Of a DNA stretch of 64,000 nt, positions 54,530 through 62,674 are shown one piece after another (position 1 is the first letter of the stretch; every line of letters starts with the position of its first letter). The DNA is from Beijerinckiaceae bacterium. GTDB taxonomy: Bacteria > Pseudomonadota > Alphaproteobacteria > Rhizobiales > Beijerinckiaceae. The stretch is from positions 1-64,000 of the forward strand of contig JAIETL010000011.1 of NCBI GenBank assembly GCA_019745195.1, written 5' to 3'. The translations under genes were made by a program, and so were the position numbers. The notes below the pieces were generated by a model. That model had not been told where the DNA came from and searched no databases. It was given only the letters and a program-made list of their open reading frames with translations.

Positions 54530-55612
54530 ATGACCTCCATCATCACCCGCCGCAGGTTCAATTTCGGCGCAGGCGCGAGCGCCGCCGCCCTGCCCTTCAC
54601 TGCCGGCCGCGCGCTGGCGCAGGCTCCGCTCGGCGTCGGCTTCATCTATGTCGGGCCGGTGGGCGACCATGGCTGGACCTGGACGCATGATCAGGGCCGG
54701 CTCGCGGTCGAGAAGGAGTTCGGCGCGAAGGTGAAGACCAGCTTCATCGAGAAGGTGGCGGAAGGGCCTGACGCCGCCCGCGCCATCCGGCAGCTCGCGC
54801 AGGCCAACAACCAGATCATCTTCACGACGTCCTTCGGCTTCATGAACCCGACCATCCAGGTCGCCAAGCAGTTCCCGAAGCTCTTCTTCGAGCACGCCAC
54901 CGGTTATCAGCGTGCCGACAACGTCGCGACCTACAATGCCCGCTTCTACGAGGGCCGGGCGGTGATCGGCACGATCGCCGGGCATATGTCGAAATCCGGG
55001 CAGGCCGGCTACATCGCCTCCTTCCCGATCCCCGAGGTGGTGATGGGCATCAACGCCTTCCATCTCGCTGCCAAGAAGGTGAACCCCAATTTCAGGACCA
55101 AGGTGATCTGGGCCTCGACCTGGTACGACCCCGCCAAGGAGGCCGACGCCGCCAAGGCGCTGATCGACCAGGGTTGCGACATCATCACCCAGCACACCGA
55201 CTCGGCGGCTGCCCTGCAGGCGGCCGAGCAGCGCGGCGTCTTCGCCTTCGGCCAGGCCTCGGACATGAAGGCGTTCGCGCCGAAGGCCCATCTCTCCGCG
55301 ATCATCGACGACTGGTCTGGCTACTACGTCAAGCGCGTGCGCGAGGCGATGGACGGCACCTGGAAGACCGGCGACGTCTGGGGCGGCATCAAGGACGGCA
55401 TGGTCAAGATCGCGCCCTACAATGACGCAGTGACGCCGGCCGCGCGCGCTGCGGCCGACGCGGTCCAGAAGGGCATCGTCGATGGAACGCTCCACCCCTT
55501 CACCGGCGAACTCAAGGACCAGAAGGGCGTCGTGCGGCTGAAGGCGGGCGAGAAGGCCAGCGACGAGCTGATGTCCAAGATGGACTGGTATGTCGACGGC
55601 GTGCAGGCGTGA
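54530..55612 (+). CDS. BMP family ABC transporter substrate-binding protein
   Basis: The 360-residue precursor has a twin-arginine-like signal (ITRRRFNFGAGASAAALP) and the BMP core: GVGFIYVGPVGDHGWTWTHDQG, TTSFGFMNPTIQVAKQFP and GYIASFPIPEVVMGINAF. BMP proteins of this group bind purine nucleosides or bases. Together with its position behind guaD and xdhABC this suggests a purine importer. The operon order is ATPase, permease, permease, binding protein. Confidence 0.92.
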   Translation: MTSIITRRRFNFGAGASAAALPFTAGRALAQAPLGVGFIYVGPVGDHGWTWTHDQGRLAVEKEFGAKVKTSFIEKVAEGPDAARAIRQLAQANNQIIFTTSFGFMNPTIQVAKQFPKLFFEHATGYQRADNVATYNARFYEGRAVIGTIAGHMSKSGQAGYIASFPIPEVVMGINAFHLAAKKVNPNFRTKVIWASTWYDPAKEADAAKALIDQGCDIITQHTDSAAALQAAEQRGVFAFGQASDMKAFAPKAHLSAIIDDWSGYYVKRVREAMDGTWKTGDVWGGIKDGMVKIAPYNDAVTPAARAAADAVQKGIVDGTLHPFTGELKDQKGVVRLKAGEKASDELMSKMDWYVDGVQA

Positions 55613-55621
55613 CGCACGGCA

Positions 55622-55661
55622 GTCATTCCGGGGCTCGGCGTAGCCGAGAACCCGGAATGAC
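55622..55661. repeat. Palindromic repeat, family B, short copy 2
   Basis: GTCATTCCGGGGCTCGGC and the inverted CCGAGAACCCGGAATGAC form a hairpin with a short loop just after the binding-protein gene. It may act as its terminator, although no T-run follows. Confidence 0.88.
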
Positions 55662-55706
55662 AAGGAGGGAGTGAGCCTGAAAATTCTTCGCGCCGAACCC
55701 CTTGCA

Positions 55707-55728
55707 GATATTTTAAGCTTGAAACAAT
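55707..55728 (+). promoter_or_regulatory. Operator-like palindrome upstream of the liv operon (site 1)
   Basis: TTTTAAGCTTGAAA is the core of this AT-rich 22-base site, inside a GC-rich region. A nearly identical palindrome (18 of 22 positions) lies at 63938-63959 before the flavin monooxygenase. The size and symmetry are typical of MarR-type binding sites. Confidence 0.6.
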
Positions 55729-55810
55729 ATGCCGTCGTCGCGTGGTTTCAGGAGGTTGAGGGACCCCTGCCGCGCTCGCTGCTTTCTCGCTCGTCCCGGG
55801 AGGACCTGAC

Positions 55811-56983
55811 ATGATATCGAAATTCGCGCTTTGCCTCGGAGCCGGCCTGTTCGCGCTGGCCGCGGCCACCGCCGCACAGGCCCAGGAGCCGATGAAGATC
55901 GGCGTCGTCAGCGTGCTGACGGGGCCGGGCGCGGCGCTCGGCCAGCAGCTCCGCGACGGCTTCCAGCTCGCGGTCGACAAGAACGGCGGCAAACTCGGCG
56001 GCGTGCCGGTGCAGATCACCGTGATCGACGACGAACTCAAGCCCGACGTCGCGGTCGGCAAGGTTCGGGGCTTCGTCGAGGGCGGCAAGGTCGATTTCGT
56101 CGTCGGCCCGATCTTCTCGAATATTCTGGGCGCGATTGCCAAGCCGGTGCTCGATTCCGGTGCGATCCTGATCTCCCCCAATGCCGGCCCTTCGACCATG
56201 GCCGGCAAGGCCTGCCACGAGAACTTCTTCGTGACGTCCTATCAGAACGATCAGGTCCACGAGGTTCTGGGCAAATACGCGCAGGATCAGGGCTTCAAGC
56301 GCGCTTACATCATCGCGCCGAACTATCAGGCCGGGAAGGATTCGCTCGCCGGGTTCAAGAACCACTACAAGGGCGAGATCGTCGACGAGGTCTATGCGCC
56401 GCTGACCTCGATGGATTTCGCCTCCGACCTCGCCAAGATCGCCTCGACCAAGCCAGACGTGGTCTTCGCCTTCCTGCCTGGCGGGCTTGGCGTCAATTTC
56501 GTCAAGCAATGGTCGCAGGCCGGCCTGCAGGGCAAGATACCCTTCCTCTCGGCGTTCACCGTCGATGAGTCGACGCTGCCGGCGCAGCAGGACGCGGCGG
56601 TCGGGCTCTTCGGCGGCATGACCTGGGCGCCGAACATGGACAATCCCCAGTCCAAGGCGTTTGTCGCGGCCTATGAGGCGGCCTACAAGATCGTGCCGGG
56701 CTCCTATGCCATGCAGGCCTACGACGCCGCGATGCTGATCGATTCCGCCGTCAAGGCGGCCGGCGGCGCGGGCGACAAGGCCAAGGTCAGGGCCGAGCTG
56801 AAGAAGGCGAACTTCACCTCGCTGCGCGGCAAGTTCAAGTTCAACACCAACGGCTACCCGATCCAGGACTTCTACCTGGTCAAGGTCGCCAAGCGCCCGG
56901 ACGGCAAGTTCCAGACCGAGATCGCCCAGAAGGTGTTCACGGACTATGCCGATCCGCACGCGAAGGACTGCGCGCTGAAGTGA
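55811..56983 (+). CDS. livK: Branched-chain amino acid-type ABC transporter binding protein LivK-like
   Basis: The 390-residue precursor has a signal peptide (ALCLGAGLFALAAATAAQA). The mature part begins MKIGVVSVLTGPGAALGQQLRDGF and has the Leu/Ile/Val-binding fold, with NAGPSTMAGKACHENFF and YIIAPNYQAGKDSLAGF. The ligand need not be an amino acid; many members bind aromatic acids or amides. GGGAGGA lies seven bases before the ATG. It heads the livKHMGF-cupin unit. Confidence 0.9.
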   Translation: MISKFALCLGAGLFALAAATAAQAQEPMKIGVVSVLTGPGAALGQQLRDGFQLAVDKNGGKLGGVPVQITVIDDELKPDVAVGKVRGFVEGGKVDFVVGPIFSNILGAIAKPVLDSGAILISPNAGPSTMAGKACHENFFVTSYQNDQVHEVLGKYAQDQGFKRAYIIAPNYQAGKDSLAGFKNHYKGEIVDEVYAPLTSMDFASDLAKIASTKPDVVFAFLPGGLGVNFVKQWSQAGLQGKIPFLSAFTVDESTLPAQQDAAVGLFGGMTWAPNMDNPQSKAFVAAYEAAYKIVPGSYAMQAYDAAMLIDSAVKAAGGAGDKAKVRAELKKANFTSLRGKFKFNTNGYPIQDFYLVKVAKRPDGKFQTEIAQKVFTDYADPHAKDCALK

Positions 56984-57000
56984 GACAAAGGAAGCGCCGC

Positions 57001-57211
57001 CCCTTCCTTCTCCCCTCGGGGGAGAAGGTGGCCCGGCGTAGCCGGGGCGGATGAGGGCCGTCTCGGCGAAGCCGAGACGGACGCAGGCCGTGCCGCGGCT
57101 TTCCGTCAATGGAACGCCAAACGTCGTCATCCGACCCGGCTCTGCCGAGTCGGCCCTCATCCGTCAGCGCTGCGCGCTGCCACCTTCTTCCCGGAGGGGA
57201 GAAGGGGAGCC
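57001..57211. repeat. Palindromic repeat, family F (livK-livH gap)
   Basis: The 5' half contains CCCTTCCTTCTCCCC...GGATGAGGGCCG, and the 3' half contains CGGCCCTCATCCG...CCACCTTCTTCCC...GGGGAGAAGGGG, which can pair over much of the length. An internal GTCTCGGCGAAGCCGAGAC stem lies at 57060-57078. It is the longest repeat in the window. Confidence 0.85.
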
Positions 57212-57237
57212 GCACCTAGCAGGCGATCGCCAGACTC

Positions 57238-58164
57238 ATGACCACCAGCCTCCTCATCGTCCAGATCCTGAACGGGCTGCAGCTCGGCATCCTGCTGTTT
57301 CTGGTGGCGGCCGGGCTGACGCTGGTCTTCGGCGTGATGGACTTCATCAACCTGGCCCATGGCGTGCAGTACATGCTCGGCGCCTATCTCGCCGTCACCT
57401 TCGTCGCGCTGACGGGAAGCTTCGTGCTGGGCCTAGTTCTGGCGCTGGCGGCGGCGCTCGTCATCGGGCTCGCGCTCGAATTCCTCGTCTTCCGGCACCT
57501 GTACGAACGAGACCATCTCGACCAGGTGCTGGCGACCTTCGGGCTGATCCTGCTGCTCAACCAGGGCGTCAAGATCGTCTGGGGCGCCGCCCCACTTTCC
57601 GTGCCGGTCCCCGAGTTCCTGACCGGCTCGGTCCGGCTGATGGACGGCATCCTCTACCCGACCTACCGCTTCGCGCTGATCGGCTCGGGGCTGGCGGTCG
57701 CGGGGCTGCTCTGGTTCATCGTCGAGAAGACCCGCACCGGCATGCTGCTGCGGGCGGGCGCGTCGAACGCGTCCATGGTTTCGGCGCTCGGCGTCGACAT
57801 CCGCAAGCTGTTCATGATCGTCTTCGCCTTCGGGACCATGCTGGCGGGCTTTGCCGGCGCGATGGCGGCGCCCATCCTCTCGGTCGAGCCCGGCATGGGC
57901 GATTCCATTTTGATCCTCGCCTTCGTCGTCATCGTCGTCGGCGGCATCGGCTCGATCCGAGGCGCTTTCGTGGGCGCGCTGATCGTCGGCCTCGTCGATA
58001 CGCTCGGCCGCTCCTTCATGAACGACCTGCTGCGCCTGTTCATGAGCGCGCCCTCGGCGCGCGCGACGGGGGCGGCGCTCTCCTCGATGCTGATCTACCT
58101 CGTGATGGCGATGGTGCTGTTCGTGCGGCCCGAAGGCCTGCTGCCGGCCAAAGGCCGGTCATGA
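57238..58164 (+). CDS. livH: Liv-type ABC transporter permease LivH
   Basis: The 308-residue permease has about eight hydrophobic segments, with LNGLQLGILLFLVAAGLTLVFGVM at the start and FINLAHGVQYMLGAY as the family signature. It ends EGLLPAKGRS. It overlaps livM by ATGA. Confidence 0.94.
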   Translation: MTTSLLIVQILNGLQLGILLFLVAAGLTLVFGVMDFINLAHGVQYMLGAYLAVTFVALTGSFVLGLVLALAAALVIGLALEFLVFRHLYERDHLDQVLATFGLILLLNQGVKIVWGAAPLSVPVPEFLTGSVRLMDGILYPTYRFALIGSGLAVAGLLWFIVEKTRTGMLLRAGASNASMVSALGVDIRKLFMIVFAFGTMLAGFAGAMAAPILSVEPGMGDSILILAFVVIVVGGIGSIRGAFVGALIVGLVDTLGRSFMNDLLRLFMSAPSARATGAALSSMLIYLVMAMVLFVRPEGLLPAKGRS

Positions 58165-59168
58165 GCGCGACGCCAGCCCTACCCGACGCCGCGCCGGGCG
58201 AGCCGCAGGCTTTCGCCCTGCCCGCTCGCAAGCGCCGGCCTCTCATCGCGATCATCCTGTTCCTCGCGCTGGCGGCGGTTCCGCTCGTCGTCTCGCTCGG
58301 CCTGCCGGCGCATTGGCTGACCCTGGTGACGCGGGCGATGATCTTCGCCATCGCGGCGCTCTCGCTCGACCTGATCCTCGGCGTCGGCGGACTCGTTTCC
58401 TTCGGCCACGCCGCCTTCATCGGCATCGGGGCCTATGTCACCGGGATCATGATCACCGAGGGGCGCACCGAGGCTCTGCTGATCCTGCCGGTGATCTTCG
58501 TCCTGTGCGGCCTGTTCGCCGCCGTCACCGGCGCGGTCTCCCTGCGCACCAAGGGCGTCGCCTTCATCATGATCACGCTGGCTTTCGGCCAGATGGCGTT
58601 CTTCCTGGCGCAGGCGCTCTCGGCCTATGGCGGCGATGACGGGCTGACCTTGTCGGACCGCAGCACGCTTCTCGGCTTCAAGCCCTTCGCGAGCCGGACC
58701 TCGTTCTACTATGTCGTGCTCGCCGCGCTAGCGGGCTGCTACCTCCTGATCAGCGTCATCGTCGCCTCGCGCTTCGGCCGCATCCTGCGTGCGGCGCGCG
58801 AGAACGCGACGCGCGTCACGGTCACGGGCTTCGACGTGTCGCGCATCCGTCTGATCGCCTATGTCATCTCCGGCATGATCGCGGGGCTGTCGGGCTTCCT
58901 GCTCGCCAACCAGACCGAGTTCGTCAGCCCCGCGTACATGTCCTGGGCGCGCTCGGGCGAACTCATCTTCATGGTCGTGCTCGGCGGCGTCGGGTCGCTG
59001 CATGGCGCGATCATCGGGGCGCTGGCCTTCCTCTTCGCGGAAGATGCCCTGTCCAGGCTGACCGAGCACTGGAAGGTGATCTTCGGGCCGATGATCGTGC
59101 TGTTCGTGCTGTTCACCCGCGGCGGCCTCGTCGGCATCATCGGCAGGCTGGGTCGCCGCCATGACTGA
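58161..59168 (+). CDS. livM: Liv-type ABC transporter permease LivM
   Basis: The 335-residue permease has an extended N-terminus (about 28 residues) before the membrane segments. ALSLDLILGVGGLVSFGHAAFIGIGAY is the family signature. The start is the ATG in the 4-base overlap with livH. It overlaps livG by eight bases. Confidence 0.94.
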   Translation: MSATPALPDAAPGEPQAFALPARKRRPLIAIILFLALAAVPLVVSLGLPAHWLTLVTRAMIFAIAALSLDLILGVGGLVSFGHAAFIGIGAYVTGIMITEGRTEALLILPVIFVLCGLFAAVTGAVSLRTKGVAFIMITLAFGQMAFFLAQALSAYGGDDGLTLSDRSTLLGFKPFASRTSFYYVVLAALAGCYLLISVIVASRFGRILRAARENATRVTVTGFDVSRIRLIAYVISGMIAGLSGFLLANQTEFVSPAYMSWARSGELIFMVVLGGVGSLHGAIIGALAFLFAEDALSRLTEHWKVIFGPMIVLFVLFTRGGLVGIIGRLGRRHD

Positions 59169-59910
59169 GCCGGTGCTGTCGCTGTCGGGTGTGCGAAAAT
59201 CCTTCGGAGCGCTGAAAGTGACCGACGGCGTCAGCCTCGATGTCGCGGCCGGCGAACTGCACGCCCTGATCGGCCCCAACGGCGCGGGCAAGACCACGCT
59301 CGTCCACCAGATTTCTGGCATGCTGCGGCCCGACGCCGGCAGCATCCATTTTCGCGGCAGCGACATCACGGGGTTCTCGCCCGAGAGGCGTTCGCGCGCC
59401 GGGCTCGCCCGCACCTTCCAGATCACCTCGACGATTCCCTCGCTGTCGGTGCTGGAGAACGTCGCGCTGGGGGTGCAGGCGCGCGGCCCCTCCCCGCTGG
59501 CGCTGCTGCGCCACGCAGCCAGCGATGAGAGCCTGAACGGGCCGGCGCGGGCCGCGATCGAAGCGGTGGGCCTTGCCGAACGCGCCGACGTGCTGGCCGG
59601 CTGGCTCTCGCATGGCGAGAAGCGCGCCCTCGAGATCGCCATGGCGCTGACGCTTGAGCCGGCCGCGATCCTGCTCGACGAGCCTCTGGCCGGCGTCGGC
59701 CGCGAAGAGGGCGAGCGCCTGATCGCGCTCCTGAAGAGCCTGAAGGGTCGCTACGCCATGCTGCTGGTCGAGCACGACATGGAGGCCGTCTTCGCGCTGG
59801 CGGATCGGGTCACCGTGCTGGTCTATGGCCGGGTCATCGCGTCCGGCGACCCCGCGAGCGTGCGCGCCGACCCGGCCGTCCGCGAAGCCTATCTCGGCGA
59901 GGAGGGGTGA
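59161..59910 (+). CDS. livG: Liv-type ABC transporter ATPase LivG
   Basis: The 249-residue ATPase has Walker A GPNGAGKTT, signature LSHGEKRAL, Walker B ILLDEPLAGVG and the switch LLVEHDMEAVF. It lacks the longer loops of some paralogues. It overlaps livM by eight bases. Confidence 0.95.
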   Translation: MTEPVLSLSGVRKSFGALKVTDGVSLDVAAGELHALIGPNGAGKTTLVHQISGMLRPDAGSIHFRGSDITGFSPERRSRAGLARTFQITSTIPSLSVLENVALGVQARGPSPLALLRHAASDESLNGPARAAIEAVGLAERADVLAGWLSHGEKRALEIAMALTLEPAAILLDEPLAGVGREEGERLIALLKSLKGRYAMLLVEHDMEAVFALADRVTVLVYGRVIASGDPASVRADPAVREAYLGEEG

Positions 59911-59932
59911 TGGCGAGGTGCGAACCCACCTC

Positions 59933-60056
59933 TGTCATTCCGGGGCTTCGCACAGCGAAGAACCCGGAACCCGCGACCGGGCGAGCGCTTCATGACGGCT
60001 TTGCAAGGGCTCACACGGTCGTGGGTTCCGGGTTCGCATCGCGCCCCGGAATGACA
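59933..60056. repeat. Palindromic repeat, family B, long copy 2
   Basis: TGTCATTCCGGGGCTTCGCA and GCGCCCCGGAATGACA are the outer ends, with inner CCCGGAACCCGCGACCGG. It separates livG from livF. Confidence 0.9.
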
Positions 60057-60073
60057 ACAGCGGAGCACGCGCC

Positions 60074-60772
60074 ATGCTGACCGTCGAAGCCCTCGACGCC
60101 GGCTATGGCGAGGCGCAGATCCTGTTCGGCGTCGATCTCACCGTCGCCGAGGGCGAGGTGGTGACGCTGCTCGGCCGCAACGGCATGGGCAAGACCACCA
60201 CGATCCGCGCCATCATGGGTCTGATCAGGCCCAAGGCCGGCCGCGTCACAGTTGCCGGGCGCGACCTCACCGGGGCCGCGCCCTTCCGCATCGCGCAGGC
60301 CGGCATCGGGCTCGTCCCCGAGGGGCGGATGATCTTCCCGACGCTCTCGGTCGAGGAGAACCTGATCGCCACCGCCGCCAGCCGCTTCGGCAAACCGCGC
60401 TGGGACATCGAACGCATCTACGGCTTCTTCCCGCGCCTGAAGGAGCGCCGCGCCAATCGCGGCAACCAGCTTTCCGGCGGCGAGCAGCAGATGCTGGCGA
60501 TCGGCCGCGCGCTGATGACCAATCCGCGCCTGATCATCCTCGACGAGGCGACCGAGGGGCTGGCGCCGATCATCCGCCAGGAGATCTGGGCCTGCCTTGC
60601 GGCGCTGAAACGTGAGGGTGAATCCATCCTCGTCATCGACAAGAACGTCGACGCGCTGGCGAAGATCGCCGACCGACATATCGTTCTGGAAAAGGGCCGC
60701 GTCGTCTGGCGCGGCACGAGCGATGATTTGCGCAGCGACGCGGCGGTCAAGGACCGCTTCCTGCATCTTTGA
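60074..60772 (+). CDS. livF: Liv-type ABC transporter ATPase LivF
   Basis: The 232-residue ATPase has Walker A GRNGMGKTTT, signature LSGGEQQML and Walker B LIILDEATEGLAP, and the VEENL loop of the LivF branch. It follows livG by 163 bases (palindrome B). The cupin gene begins 12 bases later. Confidence 0.95.
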   Translation: MLTVEALDAGYGEAQILFGVDLTVAEGEVVTLLGRNGMGKTTTIRAIMGLIRPKAGRVTVAGRDLTGAAPFRIAQAGIGLVPEGRMIFPTLSVEENLIATAASRFGKPRWDIERIYGFFPRLKERRANRGNQLSGGEQQMLAIGRALMTNPRLIILDEATEGLAPIIRQEIWACLAALKREGESILVIDKNVDALAKIADRHIVLEKGRVVWRGTSDDLRSDAAVKDRFLHL

Positions 60773-60784
60773 GGGAGAACCACC

Positions 60785-61243
60785 ATGAAGCCGCTGACCG
60801 CAGGCGTGACCAAGGCCAATGAGGGCGTTGAGGCGATCTCCTGGAACATCCTCGGGCAGACCTATGTGCCGAAGTCACTGAGCGCGGATTCGTTCTCGTG
60901 GCACGCGACCCTCCCGCCGGGGACGTTCGTGCCGCCGCATATCCATCCGACGCAGGACGAGTTCATCTACATGCTGGAGGGCCGGCTCGATCTCGTCCTC
61001 GACGGGCAGGAAAGCTTTGCCTCGCCGGGCGATCTGGTCCGGCTGCCGCGCGGCGTGCCGCATGGCCTGTTCAACAAGTCGGACGCGACGGTGAAGTGCC
61101 TGTTCTGGGTCGCGCCGACGGGGCGGCTCTACGACCTGTTCTGGGGCATCCATTCGATGACGCAGCAGAACCCGGCCGAGGTCGTGGCGCTCTCGGCGAA
61201 ACACGAGGTCGATTTCCTGCCGCCGCCGCCCGAAGGGTCATGA
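60785..61243 (+). CDS. Cupin domain protein at the end of the liv operon
   Basis: The 152-residue protein has the cupin motif 1 with metal ligands H-x-H-x-TQDEFIYMLEG and motif 2 with GDLVRLPRGVPHG. It is a single-domain cupin of the quercetinase- or gentisate dioxygenase-like fold, but its short length suggests a small-molecule isomerase, binding protein or regulator rather than a full ring-cleaving enzyme. A GAGGGAGAACCACC context precedes the ATG. It is last in the operon. Confidence 0.88.
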   Translation: MKPLTAGVTKANEGVEAISWNILGQTYVPKSLSADSFSWHATLPPGTFVPPHIHPTQDEFIYMLEGRLDLVLDGQESFASPGDLVRLPRGVPHGLFNKSDATVKCLFWVAPTGRLYDLFWGIHSMTQQNPAEVVALSAKHEVDFLPPPPEGS

Positions 61244-61262
61244 GCGCCGGCAGGACGAGAGG

Positions 61263-61625
61263 TCAGCGCGAACGGCAGCGCCCCGTGGTGGTGCGCTCCT
61301 TGTCGCCGTCGTCATAGTCGATCGACAGCGAGCTGCCGCCCAGCGAGGTGATGCGCCCGGCATACCAGGCTCCCGCACCGCGGAAATTGCACTCGACGCG
61401 GCTGCCGATCGTCCAGTTGTAGGGACGCACGGCGCTGACATGCAGGGTCTCGCGGTCGCCATCATCGTACTGGATGGTCAGGCGATCGCCGGAGACGCGC
61501 TCCAGCACGCCCGGAAACCAGAAATTGCCGTTCTTGAAGCGCGCCAGAACCCAGTCACCCGGGCTTTGCGCGTTCGCCATGGTCGCACTGCCAAGCAGCG
61601 CGCCGATCACCAGCCAGGTCTTCAT
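61263..61625 (-). CDS. Secreted protein with two Tudor/Agenet-like repeats
   Basis: The 120-residue precursor has a Sec signal (WLVIGALLGSATMANA, cleavage near Ala19-Gln20). The mature part consists of two similar units of about 48 residues (22-69 and 72-120). Each contains a W-Y/F-x-G pair and ends in IxYDDGD (YDDGD at 53-57 and 104-108). This fits the Tudor/Agenet SH3-like barrel, which in eukaryotes binds methylated lysine or arginine, and in bacteria is known mainly from short uncharacterised periplasmic proteins. A strong GGAGGGGG site precedes the ATG. It is convergent with the cupin gene. Confidence 0.65.
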   Translation of the reverse strand: MKTWLVIGALLGSATMANAQSPGDWVLARFKNGNFWFPGVLERVSGDRLTIQYDDGDRETLHVSAVRPYNWTIGSRVECNFRGAGAWYAGRITSLGGSSLSIDYDDGDKERTTTGRCRSR

Positions 61626-61745
61626 TCTGTTCCCCCTCCGCATAACTTTGCGTGATGCGCCATAACAGAGGTCGGCTTCCGCTGCGATAGCCATCCGCCA
61701 ATGACCGATCATGATCTGAGATGACATCGCCAGCCAGCGCCGGAT

Positions 61746-61791
61746 CGCCCGCGATTAAGATTAAACCGAGTGTGACCGTGCATCGCGGGCG
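61746..61791. repeat. Inverted repeat in the PilZ-1 upstream region
   Basis: CGCCCGCGAT at 61746-61755 and ATCGCGGGCG at 61782-61791 are perfect inverted repeats around a 26-base spacer, 47 bases before the PilZ start. It could be an mRNA hairpin or a regulator site. Confidence 0.5.
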
Positions 61792-61838
61792 CGTTGGCGG
61801 CATGATGCCGTTCGTCAGCACCCGAACGGAGCCGCGCC

Positions 61839-62195
61839 ATGAAACCCGAGCGTCGCCAGACCACGCGCACCCGCCTGCACCAGCGCGCCAGCGTGGTGTT
61901 CAACGGCGGCCAGTCGATGTTCGGCTGCTCGGTCCGTAACCAGTCCGAGACGGGCGCACTGCTGCGGATGACGGACTGGATCGCGCTGCCTGCGACTTTC
62001 GAGATCGAGACGGCCGGCGGGACCGAAGGCAGACGCGTACGTCAGTGCTGGCGGCGCGGCGACGATGTCGGCGTCGCTTTCCTTTCGGCGCAGGAGTGCC
62101 GGCCCGACGCCCCGCTCGACCTTGCCGCCTTCCGCGCCAGACGCGCCAGAGGGGGGCAGCCTCCGAAGCTGAAAGGCGATCCCGTTTTGCCTTGA
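61839..62195 (+). CDS. PilZ domain protein 1
   Basis: The 118-residue protein is a single PilZ domain. The c-di-GMP motifs are the N-terminal RRQTTR (RxxxR, Arg6 and Arg10) and VRNQSETGALL (N-x-S-x-x-G, near residue 33). It would bind cyclic di-GMP. The C-terminal tail is basic and flexible (ARRARGGQPPKLKGD). A second PilZ gene follows 95 bases downstream. Confidence 0.85.
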   Translation: MKPERRQTTRTRLHQRASVVFNGGQSMFGCSVRNQSETGALLRMTDWIALPATFEIETAGGTEGRRVRQCWRRGDDVGVAFLSAQECRPDAPLDLAAFRARRARGGQPPKLKGDPVLP

Positions 62196-62266
62196 ACCGA
62201 GCCCGGTTAATCTTAACAAAAGCTAACTTCCGCAACCCGGTTCACGCCGGGTGCCAACGACGCTAG

Positions 62267-62281
62267 GTTGCATAATGCAAC
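62267..62281 (+). promoter_or_regulatory. Palindrome just before PilZ-2
   Basis: GTTGCAT-A-ATGCAAC is a perfect inverted repeat with seven-base arms, nine bases upstream of the PilZ-2 start codon, in a position where a bound repressor would block transcription or translation start. Confidence 0.5.
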
Positions 62282-62290
62282 GCTGACGGC

Positions 62291-62665
62291 ATGAAAGCGC
62301 GGCATATGCTTCCCGAACGACGAAATACTCCTCGCTCGCGTACGCTTCTTGGCGGCCGCGTCGCCTTCAACAACCAGCACTCGACGCTGGATTGCACGGT
62401 GCGCAACCTCTCCAGCGACGGTGCGCTGCTGCTGCTATCGGAGATGATCGCGCTGCCCGCGGCCTTCGATCTCGAGGTGCCGCACCGCCAGCGTTCATAC
62501 ACAGCGCACGTTCGCTGGCGCGCCAGGGGCCGTGTCGGCGTTGCGTTCGAGACCCAGCCCGAAGCCGAGATCGTGCCGCTCGACATGGCGCGGCGGCTCA
62601 AGAACTGCGAGCAGGACAACGCAAGGCTGAAAACGCGCATCCGGCAACTTACCGAGGCTGGCTGA
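62291..62665 (+). CDS. PilZ domain protein 2
   Basis: The 124-residue protein has the PilZ motifs RRNTPR (RxxxR, Arg11 and Arg15) and VRNLSSDGALL. A short C-terminal helix (MARRLKNCEQDNARLKTRIRQLTEA) looks like a dimerising coiled coil. An ATG five codons in (62306) gives the same domain and fits PilZ N-termini such as MLPERR. The two PilZ proteins share about the same middle segment and are likely duplicates. Confidence 0.85.
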   Translation: MKARHMLPERRNTPRSRTLLGGRVAFNNQHSTLDCTVRNLSSDGALLLLSEMIALPAAFDLEVPHRQRSYTAHVRWRARGRVGVAFETQPEAEIVPLDMARRLKNCEQDNARLKTRIRQLTEAG

Positions 62666-62674
62666 AGTCGGCGG

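Noticed and set aside
57051..58160. A long 5' extension of the livM frame
   Set aside because: It runs through palindrome F and out of frame through livH; the ATG in the 4-base overlap gives the conserved N-terminus.
13059..60056. CRISPR array
   Set aside because: The repeats are dispersed single palindromes without regularly spaced direct repeats or spacers.
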